This document shows, one piece after another, positions 23,991-34,800 of a DNA stretch of 64,000 bases. The notes beneath the pieces are model-generated. The model worked only from the letters and a program-made list of their open reading frames with translations. It made no database searches and had not been told where the DNA came from. The DNA lies in the NCBI GenBank assembly GCA_022410635.1, contig JAJVDF010000448.1, positions 734,960 to 798,959 on the forward strand. Reading direction: 5' to 3'. This DNA is from Tretioscincus oriximinensis (taxonomy: Eukaryota; Chordata; Lepidosauria; Squamata; Gymnophthalmidae). Each line of letters opens with the position of its first letter. Position 1 is the first letter of the stretch. Made by a program: the position numbers and the translations under genes.

Positions 23991-24489
23991 GGTGGAAAGA
24001 AAACCAGCATTTCTTCAACCAATTGCTTGTTTTGGATCTGGAAAGCGTGTTTTCTACTATTGGAACCTAAAGCTTTTCTTACTTTGTGGCTTATGATAGC
24101 AAAAGTGTACAGATTATTTAACATCTGTATCATCTAAGTACCACGGTTTAGCTCAAGAATAATTTGCTGATATTTCATGATGAGAGCATGGCTCAGGCAC
24201 ATGTGCCCCTGAACACACAGCATATGGGATTGATTTTATCCCTATGCAAGGAATCTCAGAAGTTGTTGAGTACGCTAGGAACCCACAGCACAGTTTTTGT
24301 AACCCAAGTTCAATATATTGTATCAATAAGCAAAAGTTAGAAATTGTTTTCTAATTTTATCCTGTTTTGAATTGAGGAAGCAGCCTATATCCAATCATTT
24401 CAAAGATTCTGCGTCCATGTAGTACTTATATATAATGAATACATAATATAGGTGCCTACTAAAATGGATACCTAAATACCATCTTTGAG

Positions 24490-24596
24490 TTCGTGAGACA
24501 GGATGCCTTTAAAGGCAATTGATAGACTACTGTGAGACAGAATGCTAGACTAGATGGACTGTGGCCTGATGTAGCAGGGCTCCTGTTGTGTTCTTA
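24490..24596 (+). mobile_element. old CR1 3' end
   Basis: GTGAGACAGAATGCTAGAC, GGACTGTGGCCTGATG and GCAGGGCTCCTG..TGTTCTTA match the CR1 3' UTR end seen at 6860-6932 (CTGGACCTGATGGACTCTGG through CTTATGTTCTTATG). Confidence 0.7.
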
Positions 24597-24760
24597 AATA
24601 CATAATATATATGATGTATGTTTGTTGATGTGTGTGAGTGTATACATACAGATATACATTAATAAGGTAAGAGTTTTGATACAGTATCTGCTATCATTTT
24701 GCCCATGAAACATTAAATATACAAAGAGATGTTGATCTTAGGTATGCTCTATTCAAAATG

Positions 24761-24996
24761 ATAAGAACATAAGAAGAGCCATACTGGATAAGGCCACAGC
24801 CCATCTAGTCCAGCATTCTGCCTCACAAAGAGGCCCACCAGATGCACCTGGGCAGTCCAAACAGAGGAAAGCAAAATATGCTCCTATTCATGACTCCCTG
24901 CAAATGGTATTTCAGGAGTCCTGCCTGTTGCTCCATCCCAGAGGCAACATCCAGACATCCATCCTAGTATCTATTCATACCTCTGGTGTCCATGAT
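24761..24996 (-). mobile_element. CR1 3' end, reverse orientation
   Basis: ATAAGAACATAAGAAGAGCC starts the reverse-complemented CR1 3' terminus. It continues through GGCCCACCAGATGCACCTGG, CTCCCTGCAAATGGTATTTC and AGGCAACATCCAGACATCCA, all shared with 6729-6932. 5' truncated. It lies just before MTDH exon 11. Confidence 0.9.
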
Positions 24997-25034
24997 AAAT
25001 GTTACTAAAAAGTTGACTACAGTGTTTATTTCAG

Positions 25035-25191
25035 CCTGAAGAGATGCCCTCATTTGCTCTTTCTACTGAGCCATCTGTAATTGTATCCGAAAGTGAATCT
25101 GACAAGATACCTTCCCAAGTGCCACAGATGCTACAAGAGACAGATGTTCCCGTTTCTAATGTTAAGCAAAACAGTGTGCCTCCACCACAAA
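25035..25191 (+). CDS. MTDH: MTDH exon 11
   Basis: A 157-nt exon, phase 0 in and 1 out, after TTTCAG and before GTAAGTAA. It encodes PEEMPSFALSTEPSVIVSE, then SESDKIPSQVPQMLQETD, then VPVSNVKQNSVPPPQ. Human has STEPSVILSKSDSDKSSSQVPP and KQNSVPPSQT in the same order. Serine/proline-rich and probably disordered. Confidence 0.96.
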
Positions 25192-26073
25192 GTAAGTAAT
25201 TCCCTGTTTTAAGTATCAGCTGAATGTTTTCGTAAGATGAAATAGTGACTTCACTGGAACAACCAGATACAGTGGGCTGGTTCTTACTGCCCTTGTAACA
25301 TGGTTCTGAATGCACTTTAGTTATAAAATGACAATGAAGATTGGGAACTTGTGTGCATATAGATATTATCTATCTCCTTTGCCATCAGCCTTTCTCAGAT
25401 GAACTTGCTACATGTAGTATACTCAAAGCATTATACCCCTGTCAATAAGACTGACAATAGGTTTGGTTGCATTTATCTATATTTCAACCCTACAACAACT
25501 GAAACGCAGGAACTGAAACCCACTAGGCTGAAATGCAGCTGTGCCTGGCATGAATGGAAAGAAACGAAGCCCGAAATTGCCTCTGCTGCCGCCACAATCC
25601 AAGAACGTAAAACTAAACTCACCTTCTAGGATTCTGGTGGCAGTGAGAGCAGTTTTCAGGCTTCTTTCCATCCATACCAAGCACAGCTCTGTTTCAGCCA
25701 TTGCTTCAGCTGGCATGGATGGCTCTGCCTCCTTTTTTCCTGTTGGGGGGACCCTTCCCCTGCTCCTTTCATCAGGTCGGTCAGCATTCAGAGATGTTCC
25801 AGTTCATCCTGCGCTCGGCTCAGCGCAGGTGCAGCAAATTTGAATGGAGCCAGTCATCTGACTGATAATTATCAAGATTCCCATGGGTGGCTGAGATAGG
25901 ACAAGTCTTGCCATCCCAGAATAAGTGCCCTCACAAGAGTGTTGGATGTCACTTACTACATCAAAACTTATTTTGTACGCATAACACGTAACAAAAATAT
26001 GACAAGTTCTTAAATTGTGGAGTTGAAAAAAAAAGTTAATTGAATTATAATCTATTAAAATTATTTTTCATAG
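25192..26073 (+). other. MTDH: MTDH intron 11
   Basis: GT at 25192 and AG at 26072. The middle (25480-25850) is more GC-rich than its surroundings and holds overlapping chance frames on both strands; no recognised repeat or gene. Confidence 0.65.
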
Positions 26074-26144
26074 CAAAATCTGAAGAGAGCTGGGAATCGC
26101 CCAAACAAATTAAAAAGAAGAAAAAAGCCAGAAGGGAAACGTGA
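26074..26144 (+). CDS. MTDH: MTDH exon 12, C-terminus and stop
   Basis: Coding part of the last exon, after TTCATAG, in phase 1. It encodes (T)KSEESWESPKQIKKKKKA, then RRET and a TGA stop at 26142-26144. This is residue-for-residue close to the human C-terminus, including the third nuclear localisation signal (KQIKKKKKARRE). The coding total from exon 2 to here is 1449 nt, with no frameshift or internal stop, so the gene looks functional. Confidence 0.97.
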
Positions 26145-27810
26145 ATTTTTTATGATGGACGTGTGTTGCAGAAACACTTGTCATGAAGATTATGCTGTTT
26201 ATGCAATAATTTGTGAACCTGTACAGATTTTTATATAAATTTCAACAGATTTTTTTTAAAGAAGACAAGCTACTTTGAACACAACCATCTTTAAGAAACA
26301 AACTGAAGGAAAACAAGTTCACATAATTTAACGGGAAATAAGACAATACTGGAAGATGCATCAAAAAGTGTTTCAACATACTGGGGAACTAATTTTTGAA
26401 AACAACTTTGGCTTTATAAGCAGTGCCCTGTTTACAACAGATTGTCTGTTTCATGTCCATTGGAGAACAATGATTGGTCTTAATATTATCTAATCATCTT
26501 TCAAACTAGTATGTCGCTGTAAGTGGTGTTCATTCTGAATTTGTTCAATGCCTAAATCAAAGAACTCTGGTTAAATCTGCCATATCTTTCTAATATGTAA
26601 TAGAATGTGCTAATGATGAACTGTAACTACCAAGAAGCTGGAGTCATGGAAATGTTTACTCAGAAATAGTACCCTTGGTTTATATGGTACTATCTGGGAG
26701 TAAGTATGCTTGGGAATTTTAGTTAGCAGTGCTCAGTTTTAAAAAAAAGCTTAAAATATAAAGTTATAAAAACTGTTAATAGTATACGAAACGGTGAAAT
26801 GTGATCAAAACTTGAGCGTGGTTCATGAAGTTGCTTCTGATAGTCTTCTACTTGAATTACTCAGATAATATATTTTTAAGATTGAGCGCTGTGCTCAAAA
26901 TCAGCCTTGTTTTATTCCTTTGAAGTAGAATAGTTGTTGCCGTTTACCTTTTATTCCTAATAAAATTTTGAGTCTCATGTTTAATTTCCTTTCCACTACC
27001 TACTTTGTTGAATTTAAATGTCTTTATATATATATTAAAAAAATCCCTTCCATAAATTCTTTTAAGATGTGGTGGAGAATGAAAGAATAATGGCTTCAGA
27101 CAGCTTTAATTGATGTCGAGAGCACCTGTATCAGGAAGTACTTTTTATTGCCTTAACCTATGTGGAATCTGCGTTGAGAGTTCTCAAATGGGATTAGTCT
27201 GTTTTTGTATTTTTAAAAGAATCATGAAAATATAGCAATTGTAAAAACAAATAACTTTTCCGCTTGGAATTATTAAAGTCAACTTCAGTTGCATTATTTT
27301 CAGGCACTGTGTAATTTCACCACATCAAGCAGGCAGGTGTCTCTCCAGGAATAGCGCATGCTCAGCCATGTACATTGTATATAGTCTTTACAAAATATGT
27401 GTGTGTTGGAAGGACCATAATTAACATAACTAGTTGGTGAACTTATATGAAACAAAAGCAACGGCTATTTGATGTGATCGGCTTACGTTTTGTCATGTGA
27501 CAGAGAAACTGTTAACAGCTGTAACCAAGGGTACTTATGACTATCCCATAATGTCACATTGTATAAATGAGTTAAAAACCTGGTTAAAAACAAAATAACT
27601 TGCAAAGTAAGAATTAAAGAAACAAACTGGATTTAGTTGTACCGAAGGCAAGCCTTATTGATAGTGTTCCTTATAAATACTGATGTGCACAGGTATTATT
27701 TCCTGTTTTCAGGAACATGGCAGATGTTTACATATTCAAATGCTTTGTTTAATTCAGTGACATTTCTAAATCAATTTTGTTAAAATAAATTGAGTAAATT
27801 GATAGCATTG
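26145..27810 (+). other. MTDH: MTDH 3' UTR (probable extent)
   Basis: AT-rich sequence without recognisable repeats follows the stop. AATAAA occurs at 26959-26964, giving a UTR of about 0.84 kb, and again at 27784-27789, giving about 1.67 kb. Two polyadenylation sites would fit, but only transcript ends can show which is used. Absence of mobile elements up to about 28.2 kb suggests constraint over the longer form. Confidence 0.5.
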
Positions 27811-28227
27811 TGTTATTTATCGGAAGGGAGTAGTGCTTAGATTATCTTATTCTGGAGAAGTATTCCCAAACCTACATTAGTATTCAAATACAGTTTTCAA
27901 TGGTCATTTTAAGATGATGTTGAATAAGTGCAGTCATGTTTGTTCTTTGTTGTAAATTTTTTCCATTCTTCATACACATCTTAAATGTGACATTTCATCC
28001 ATATACAGCATTGGGTAAAAATATAACCCCTTGTCATTTGATCAGATATAACTTCATGCCACATGAAGGAAAATAATAAGCATTGTTCATAATGGATGTG
28101 AAACCAGACAATGCATTTTGCTTCTGTTAGTAGATTTGTGTCATATTGAACTATTAAATCACATATGTTGTTTAGTGTTGTGCAGCCTCTCATTTCTACA
28201 ATTGCAGTGTAGGAAAGATTTACAAAT

Positions 28228-28445
28228 GTTCCTGGGCTACATCCAGATATTCATTTATTTCGCTATATTTGGATATTCTGGAATAAAGTATATTGCTCAA
28301 AACAATTAAGGGAACACTTTAACATACACTGTTATGTTAAAGTGTTCCCTTAACTGTTTTGAGCAGTATACTTTCTGGATTGTTTTATTTCAGAATATCC
28401 ATTCTTTATTCCAAAATATCCAACTGTGGTGGAATAAATAAGTGG
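28228..28445. mobile_element. palindromic 'GGGCTGCATCC..ATTTATT' repeat split by a Tc1-like MITE
   Basis: Left arm: GGGCTACATCCAGATATTCA, TTGGATATTCTGGAATAAAG. Right arm in reverse: TTATTCCAAAATATCCAACT, GGAATAAATAAGTGGTG and GGCTGCACC. The arms match the foldback elements at 38102-38236 and 38600-38749. The Tc1-like MITE at 28289-28370 lies in the middle, inserted later. Confidence 0.6.
28289..28370. mobile_element. Tc1/mariner-like MITE, copy 1
   Basis: An 82-bp near-perfect palindrome: TATATTGCTCAAAACAATTA then AGGGAACACTTTAACAT, and the reverse ending TTTGAGCAGTATA. Ends of the kind ACTGCTCAAAA..AAGGGAACAC are the inverted termini of a known Tc1-like family of fishes and other vertebrates, and terminal TA fits a TA target. 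Copies 2 and 3 are at 56414-56491 and 61195-61276. Confidence 0.75.
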
Positions 28446-28701
28446 TGTGTGGCTGCACCTCTGCTTGCAAGTCAAAGTTCAATGCCAGAAATATTTAATA
28501 AGGATTTTTGGTCCAGGTGAATGCCTTGCTACAGAATGTGAGGTTGTACTCCCCCTTCCAGCTCCCTCATGGGTCCATAACAACGATATCATCGCATGCC
28601 CCTATCTTCCCTACCTCCAGTTCCAGTAGACCACGTCCATTCAACAATGTGGATTTTTCTGGAAATTGCTTACAACTGGATCACCTCGAATATCTTAACA
28701 A

Positions 28702-28896
28702 TAGGCTGACCAGATGACCCCTTTCCGAGGAGCTTGAAAACCCGTTTTGGGGGTGCCTCACGGTTTTTTCTAAGGAAAAAAAATTAAAAAACACAAGATT
28801 TTTTGAAAAAAATATTCCTCAGAAAAAATTGGGAGGCACCCCAACCTGGGTTTTCAAGTCCCCCCCCCAAAAAAAGGGGGTCATCTGGTCAGCCTA
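28702..28896. mobile_element. foldback hAT-like element, copy 2 (intact, 8-bp duplication)
   Basis: 195 bp from TAGGCTGACCAGATGACCCC to GGGGTCATCTGGTCAGCCTA. The arms are near-perfect inverted copies with an A/T-rich loop. CTTAACAA stands on both sides (28694-28701 and 28897-28904). This is the clearest evidence that the family moves with an 8-bp duplication, as hAT elements do. Confidence 0.88.
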
Positions 28897-28904
28897 CTTA
28901 ACAA

Positions 28905-29951
28905 GCACTTTTCAAATTCTTTCCATTGCTCAGTTTGCAGTGTAACCAAGTTCTGTGCAGAATTTAAACCAAACTCATTCTATTTATGAGCTTGGATGCA
29001 CTTAAAACTGCATAAGACATCAGTCTAAACAGAACGACATTGACTTTACATTCTGGGCTTCTGAATTGTTCCTTTTAATGGGATACCCCTGTATATTCAC
29101 AACATTATGCTCCATATACCTGGAACTGTAGAGTCCTCAAAATATGAATGAGGTCCCATGATTTGAGTCCCTATCACTATATAATAGAGAAGAATTGGCA
29201 AGTCAACAACACTTACAAAATTTTAGCAGTTTTCATATGGGCAAAGTTTACAGAAGTTGTCAAATGCAACACCTGCAATCCCAAAAATATTGCTAAATTA
29301 AGTTTATTAGCACAAAATGCAAACTACATATGAACACATTCATATTTGATAACTTTTTTTGATAACTTACATCCAAATAACTGTTCGGAAACAAAACCAG
29401 CTAAACATACTTTCATTAGCGAGCGCATGGATTGTTTTCCAAAGAATAATGTGGTTTTGTAACTTTTGAAACTGTTGTATACACAACTTTGCAAATGGTG
29501 ATTATGTAATTGGGTAGTCATTTGCATGCTATTCTCTTCCTTGACTTTTCTTTTAACTTTTCTTGGGGAAAAGTAAATAGAATTCATACATGTTTGTTAT
29601 TCAGAGTTGGCTGCAGGTGGACGAAAACTGTATTTCTGAAGTTTTTTTAAAAAATCAAATTACAGTAGGTAGACATTATTTTAACGATTTACTAAAGAAT
29701 GTATACATTAAAATGAATTTTTAAAACTGTTTACAGAAATATCTTCTTAGTGTTCCTCTTTGCCATTTTCTTAAATGTTTAATCTTGGGGTTCAACTCAG
29801 TATAGCTTAGATCAGCAATACAGAAAAAAACAAAAAAATTGACATGTAATCTGCTCAAAACAATATCAAACCACCAAACTTGCTGCATATAAACGTAAAA
29901 AAACACAGCAAAGACCAATAGACATGTTTCTATTGTTCAAATAACATCATA
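28905..29951. other. intergenic, MTDH to LAPTM4B, no feature seen
   Basis: AT-rich unique sequence without a recognisable gene or repeat. Reading frames on both strands are short and show no domain. Confidence 0.6.
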
Positions 29952-30209
29952 GAGAGCCAGTTTGGTGTAGTGGATGAGTGTTGCACTCGTACCTGGTAGT
30001 CACCCGGTTCGATTCCCATTCCTCCATGAAAGCCAGCTGGGTGACCTTGGGCCAATCACAGTTCTTTGAACTCTCTCAGCCCCACCTATTCCACAGGTGT
30101 CTGTTGTGGAGAAAGCAACAAAAGCTATGTGCGTCGCCCTAAGGTTGGCTGCCCTGAGACCTTCAGGTATAAGACGGGATACAAATACAAATAAATAAAC
30201 AAATAAAAT
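29952..30209 (+). mobile_element. Sauria SINE, near full length
   Basis: Begins GAGAGCCAGTTTGGTGTAGTGG (A-box region), has GGTTCGATTCCC (B box) at about 30005, then CCAGCTGGGTGACCTTGGGC, CAGCCCCACCTA and GTCTGTTGTGGAGAAAGC. The tail is GCCCTGAGACCTTCAGGTAT then ACGGGATACAAATACAAATA. A tRNA-derived head with this body is the Sauria SINE family, restricted to squamates as far as known, so it is the strongest taxonomic marker in the window. Confidence 0.85.
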
Positions 30210-30695
30210 AGATAATAAATTACAGGTTACCATATAAAAATACAGTAAGTGCACAAGATTTATGTGAATAATACACATTTTTGTATCTTGGCTATTTCTT
30301 GGGAGTCATCAGAGCGTTGCTCACTAAACTCAACTGTTGAGGCCAACAGTTGAACTTTGCTCAACATGAATTAGCAGCTTGCATTGTTTTCTACCTCGAT
30401 GGTTTTGTGAGTGGACGTCCCACCTTTAGGTTTTATCACCATGTCATGTACATGCGCTATGGCTTGGTCTCATAAACCACCACTGGGTTAAGCTACTGTT
30501 CATCTATAGAAAACTACGAACAGCAGTAGTACCAGTAACCCCCAATTTGACAACCCAATTGGGACCAGATTTTTGCTTCTAAAGCAGGGATTTGTAAAGC
30601 AGAAGGCAATAGAAGCAATATCACTCCACTTTTTGAACACTAGCCTAAAATGTGCATAAAGTAGAAGTTGTAAAGTGGGGTTTACCTGTACTATA
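30210..30695. other. intergenic, no feature seen
   Basis: No gene or recognisable repeat between the SINE and the CR1 3' end. Confidence 0.5.
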
Positions 30696-30955
30696 TAAGA
30701 AGATAAGAAGAGCCATCCTGGATCAGGTCACAGCCTATCAAGTCCAGCATTCTGTCTCGCACAGAGGCCCACCAGATGCACCCGGGCAGTCCGAACAGAG
30801 GAAAGCAAAATATGCTCCTGTTCATGACTCCCTGCAAATGGTATTTCAGGAGTCCTGCCTGTTGCTCCATCCCAGAGGCAACATCCAGACATCCAACCTG
30901 TCTAGTCCTGTCTTGAAACTATCCAAGCTGTTAGCCATCACCACTTCTTCAGGGC
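30696..30955 (-). mobile_element. CR1 3' end, reverse orientation
   Basis: AGATAAGAAGAGCCATCCTG, GGCCCACCAGATGCACCCGG, CTCCCTGCAAATGGTATTTC, then CTAGTCCTGTCTTGAAACTA and CACCACTTCTTCAGG. These match the complement of 6640-6932. Confidence 0.9.
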
Positions 30956-31761
30956 AGACCCAGCTGTGTAAACAGCATCATAGGGGATTCTAGTATAACA
31001 ATCTAAGGCCCAATCCCTATGTTCTATTTCCTGCACTTTGGAGGCAATTTTATCTTCTGTCCGCATCACAGAACCACGCATGTCCAGTGTTCCCCATGCT
31101 CTAAAGGTCTTTGGTGTGCAGTAGATAGCCTCCGCATATCCGATTTAGCACCCTCCATGTTGTAAAGTCTGAAAGTAAAGCCTCCATGCTTCAGTATTGC
31201 AAACTATAAAACACTCCTTAGCTCCTGCCTAGTAGAGATTGCCTGGGAATTGTATGCACACAAAGAATGCTGGGGTTTGTAGTCAGGCAAGCACAGCAAT
31301 GATTTCTGGGGGTTGTGAATTGCCAGGATGTGCGGAGGACATAGAGGGAACTGCAAGGAAGATTGAAGGTAAACGGGGACATACCTGTGAATGGTTGCTT
31401 CACTTTTTTTAAAGCAATTTAAAACTTATAGTGGGGAAGCAGCCTAAGTTACTGATATTTTACTGCATGTTTCTGAGATTTCATGAGAATAAGGGCAGTC
31501 CAGGCATCACTTATCATACTTATTCAATTAAAATGTTCCGGAATAAAGCGCTATCTGGATTGCTTTTAAAAGTACGTAAAGCCACGGTTGTACAAAAAGC
31601 AACTCTATTGTATAACTCCAATCTTGGCTTTCTCTAATTTTAATCCCGGGTCTTTCTGGATCCTAGAATAGGCACCTGCCATACAGTAATAAAGACTATA
31701 GTGGATGACATGTTCCTATAAGACCAGTGAAGAAAGGATTCTAGGTCACCATCACATTTTT
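30956..31761. other. intergenic, no gene; minor repeat fragment
   Basis: Around 31535-31575 GTTCCGGAATAAAGCG and TCTGGATTGCTTTTA resemble the palindromic repeat at 38102-38236. Nothing else recognised. Confidence 0.45.
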
Positions 31762-31845
31762 TGTTAGACCAGTGATAGTCAACGGTTGACACTCCAGATG
31801 TTCCTGAACTACAACTCCCAGCATTCAAGTGAGCTTGAATAGCTG
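31762..31845 (+). repeat. fragment of 'ACTACAACTCCCAGCAT' repeat
   Basis: CCAGTGATAGTCAACGG, ACACTCCAGATGTTCCTGAA and CTACAACTCCCAGCATT. The same order recurs at 33840-33902 (+), and in reverse complement near 32700-32775. Common hAT-like repeats of reptiles carry this sequence; the class is not certain. Confidence 0.5.
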
Positions 31846-32145
31846 CCACGGATAGCTCAGTTGCTAAGGAATCCGTCTCTTAGCTGGGAGATGGGGTTTC
31901 AAAGCCCTGTGTGGGACGTGGGGAGGGGTGAGCACCTTCCACTACCCTGTAGCTCTAGCCAACCCAGCTATTTGAAAGCATGAATTGCAAGAAATTGCAA
32001 CTGACTGCAAGTAGATACATGGGAACCACCAGAGCCTGGTGGGGAAGACAGAATGTGAGCCTTCGGGCAAAATATATCCTTGTAAGCCGCTTTGAGTCCC
32101 TTTGAAAAGTGAGAAAAGCGGGGTACAAGAACCCAGTTCTTCTTC
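31846..32145 (+). mobile_element. tRNA-derived SINE (second family), full copy
   Basis: The head GGATAGCTCAGTTGCTAAGG is a tRNA-like A box and GGTTTCAAAGCCC a B box, about 40 bp apart. The body has GAGGGGTGAGCACCTTCC, AGCCAACCCAGCTATT and GCAAGAAATTGCAACTGAC. The tail reads TAAGCCGCTTTGAGTCCC then AAAAGCGGGGTACAAGAACC and ends in a TTC run. Other copies are near 40448, 40981, 41229, 42109, 50437, 51790, 61576 and 63309. Confidence 0.8.
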
Positions 32146-32151
32146 CTGTGG

Positions 32152-32480
32152 TGATCCCTCCATGTGACCAACCCCCAACTTCCATGAAGCGTCCCCCACA
32201 CCTCGCTTTCCTCCCAGTTTCCTGCATTCTTGTCCACAGTGTTAACCCAATCCGGTTAATAGAGTTTTCAGTATGTTTCTTAGTATTATATATGGTATCT
32301 GCTTTTGACAGGAAATCTTACCTACATCCAGAGCCACCATTAATCCTCATGAACCTTCATCTTCAGGCCCTGAATGACACAGACACTTGTGGCTTTTATA
32401 ACAAATAAAGAAATAACTTTAACATATAACACATAGGAAACTTAAATTCAAAGTTACTTTCATTCTTCTCTTCTGCTTAA
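32152..32480. repeat. unclassified 330-bp repeat, copy A (empty site)
   Basis: Shares CTTTCCTCCCAGTTTCCTGC, ACCATTAATCCTCATGAACC and GTGGCTTTTATAACAAATAA with 34318-34800. In this copy ATTAATCC is followed directly by TCATGAACC, whereas copy B carries a foldback element exactly there. GGCTTTTATAACAAATAAAG looks like part of a promoter/polyA region of an LTR in reverse, but that is weak. Confidence 0.7.
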
Positions 32481-32778
32481 CAATGTCTCAGGTTCATTTG
32501 TATCCAGGCTCCTGTCCTCCATTCAGGTCTCTGCTCCAGTTTATTTTATTTAAAGAGGGATCTCAATATTTGATTTCATCCCTTTAGGGTTTATTCTTAG
32601 AAATATCATACAGCTATTCTGCTGCTCAGCTGACAATCACTGCTGGTTTTTTATTTGGCCTGTATTTCCAGCTCTTATTAACTTTATTATTTCCAGGGCT
32701 TAACAGTGCTGGGAGTGGATGGAATGTGGTTCAGGAACATCTGGAGGGTCACGTGTTAGCCATCACCGTGTTAGAGTC
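32481..32778. other. intergenic; reverse fragment of the 'ACTACAACTCCC' repeat
   Basis: Near 32700-32775, CAGTGCTGGGAGTGGATGG, GTTCAGGAACATCTGGAGGG and GTTAGCCATCACCGTG are the complement of the fragment at 31762-31845. No gene seen. Confidence 0.45.
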
Positions 32779-32961
32779 TGGCTGACCAGATGACCCCATT
32801 TGAGGGGGAGCTGAAAACCTGTTTTTGGGGTGCCTCCCGGTTTTTTCTGAGAAAAAAAAATATTTTTTTGAAAAAAGGTTCCTCAGAAAAAATTGGGAGG
32901 CACCCCNAAACTGGGTTTTCAAACCCCCCCCCCCAAAAAAAGGGGTCATCTGGTCAGCCTA
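32779..32961. mobile_element. foldback hAT-like element, copy 3
   Basis: From TGGCTGACCAGATGACCCCA to GGGGTCATCTGGTCAGCCTA, with arms TTTTTGGGGTGCCTCCCGG and TTGGGAGGCACCCC. One N sits in the right arm. The flanks show no clean 8-bp duplication. Confidence 0.8.
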
Positions 32962-33839
32962 GACTATCCTCAGTCCTGAAGGACAGGGTTTAATCTGGGT
33001 GGGGGAGAGACAATGATAAACCTCATTCTTTGGGACTGAAGATGGTCTAAAGTAAAAGTGTAGTGGCTATGAGATTGTCATGTAAAAACCAGGATACCAT
33101 CTTTCCGGGCTGTGAAAAAGTGTCCCCCACAATTGCTGCAGACATTGTAAGTGGCTTATTCTTCTATGGCCATTAAAGTTGTAAAATGTAATCCTGCTTT
33201 TTATGTGGTAACCCTGCAACCCCACACAGAAATGTTATAGACTTTGCTAGCTTCAAGGGATTAACGTTGATTGAAAGTTTCAGCAGATGGTATTGGCATA
33301 AGCTGCCCACTTGCTAAAATTTCCTCTTTTACACTCCCATTATAGCTGCAGCTGTCTTGACCTGGCTTTTTATGGCTATCCGACTGAAGTCTCAAGGGAG
33401 CTTATAAACATTAAAATTCATAACAGAATTAAAATAGATCAAAGCAGATAAATTATGCATGCATAGTTCAGCATTTCCTGAAACAGTAGCACCCAAAATG
33501 TCAGTTACGATATGGTAATATTGACAGAGGACTTTTGGCAAATTGCAAACTTTGTCCTTAAACACTGTAAGGCCGGATTCCTAGACCCACTTAAAAGGAA
33601 CTTGCTACCAGTTAATGTAATGACTACAAATACTGCATGTCTCCTGAGAGAAAAGAATGCATTACAGCAATGCCTACAATTGCAAATGCACTTTGAAATG
33701 CAGCCAAATAGAATGCTATTTCAGGAGAATTAAAAGAGGATTTATGGTATGGCATGCAATAGATCTTAACGAGATGACGAATTAGGCATTTTATTCCAAC
33801 CCTCAATCTTCCAGCATGAAAAGGTCCTTGAATATAACC
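32962..33839. other. intergenic, no feature seen
   Basis: No recognised gene or repeat; short frames only. Confidence 0.5.
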
Positions 33840-33936
33840 TAGGTCAGTAATGGCCAAGGGGTGACACTGCAGATGCTCCTGAACTACAACTCCCAACATT
33901 CCCTTTGGTGTAGCAGAGTGGGCTTGAGGTGATACC

Positions 33937-34315
33937 TATTTATTTTATTTATTTATTTGTATTTATATCCCGCCCTATACCCAAAGGTCTCAGGGCAGCC
34001 GACCATAGGGTAGCGCAATAGCTTTTGTTGTTTTCTCCACAACAGATACTCTGTGGAGTAGGTGGGGCTGAGAGAGTTCTAAAGAACTGTGGCTGGCCCA
34101 AGGTCACCCAGCTGGCTTCATGGTAGGCTGACCAGATGACCCCTTTTGGGGGGGGGGGTTTGAAAACCCGGTTTTCGGGTGCCTCCCAGTTTTTTCTGAG
34201 GATGTTTTTCAAAAAAAATATTTTTTCTCAAAAAACCGCGGGAGGGACCCCAACCCCCCCCAAAAAAGGGATCATCTGGTCAACCTACTCTAACCACTAC
34301 ACCAAACTGGCTCCC
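33937..34315 (-). mobile_element. Sauria SINE, interrupted by a foldback element
   Basis: Reverse-complement SINE: TTTATATCCCGCCCTATACC, CCCAAGGTCACCCAGCTGGC, then after a 164-bp insertion TCTAACCACTACACCAAACT and GGCTCCCT. Part of the middle of the SINE (B-box region) is missing at the junction, so insertion was accompanied or followed by a deletion. Confidence 0.8.
34124..34287. mobile_element. foldback hAT-like element, copy 4, inside a SINE
   Basis: TAGGCTGACCAGATGACCCC to GGGATCATCTGGTCAACCTA, with a G-run and C-run in opposite arms. It interrupts the SINE 33937-34315. The flanking bases do not match each other, consistent with loss of SINE sequence. Confidence 0.8.
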
Positions 34316-34317
34316 TA

Positions 34318-34800
34318 TATGTATCCAACCCCTAGCATCCATGGGTGTCCCACACGCCTTACTTTCCTCCCAGTTTCCTGCATTCTTGGCCACCATATTA
34401 ATCCAATCCGGTTCATATAGCTTTCAATATATATCTGCTTCTGACAGGAAATCTCATCCACTGCCACCATTAATCCTAGGTTGACCAGATGACCCCTTTT
34501 GGGGGCGGGGGTTGAAAACCCGGTTTTGGGGTGCCTCCCGGTTTTTGTGAGAACTTTTTTTTTCAAAAACATCTTTTTTTGAAAAAAGTTTTCCTCAGCC
34601 AAAACTGGGACGCATCCCAAAACCAGTTTTTCACACACACACCCGAAAAAAGGGGCCATCTGGTCAGCCTAATTAATCCTCATGAACCCCACCTTCAGGC
34701 CTCTGAATGACACAGACACGTGTGGCTTTTATAACAAATAATTTTAACATATATCACATAGGAAACTTAACTTCAAAATAACTTTTATTCTTTTCTTCTC
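34318..34800. repeat. unclassified 330-bp repeat, copy B (filled site)
   Basis: Aligns with 32152-32480 on either side of the foldback element at 34477-34671. Left words: CTTTCCTCCCAGTTTCCTGC, CAATCCGGTTCATAT. Right words: TTAATCCTCATGAACC, GTGGCTTTTATAACAAATAA. The two copies differ by substitutions and small gaps, so the duplication is not recent. Confidence 0.7.
34477..34671. mobile_element. foldback hAT-like element, copy 5 (8-bp duplication, known empty site)
   Basis: 195 bp from TAGGTTGACCAGATGACCCC to GGGGCCATCTGGTCAGCCTA. ATTAATCC stands on both sides (34469-34476 and 34672-34679), while paralogous copy A at 32334-32345 has a single ATTAATCC. This defines the ends of the element to the base. 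Confidence 0.9.

Larger units (their letters stand above)
23144..25034 (+). other. MTDH: MTDH intron 10, rich in repeats
   Basis: GT at 23144 and AG at 25033. It contains a SINE tail split by a hAT-like element (23590-23990), an old CR1 3' end in + orientation (24490-24596) and a younger CR1 3' end in - orientation (24761-24996). The last ends 38 bp before exon 11, close enough to sit around the branch point. Confidence 0.75.

Noticed and set aside
31846..31910. tRNA gene at the head of the second SINE
   Set aside because: A and B boxes are present, but the arms do not pair as a full cloverleaf and the sequence continues into the SINE body.
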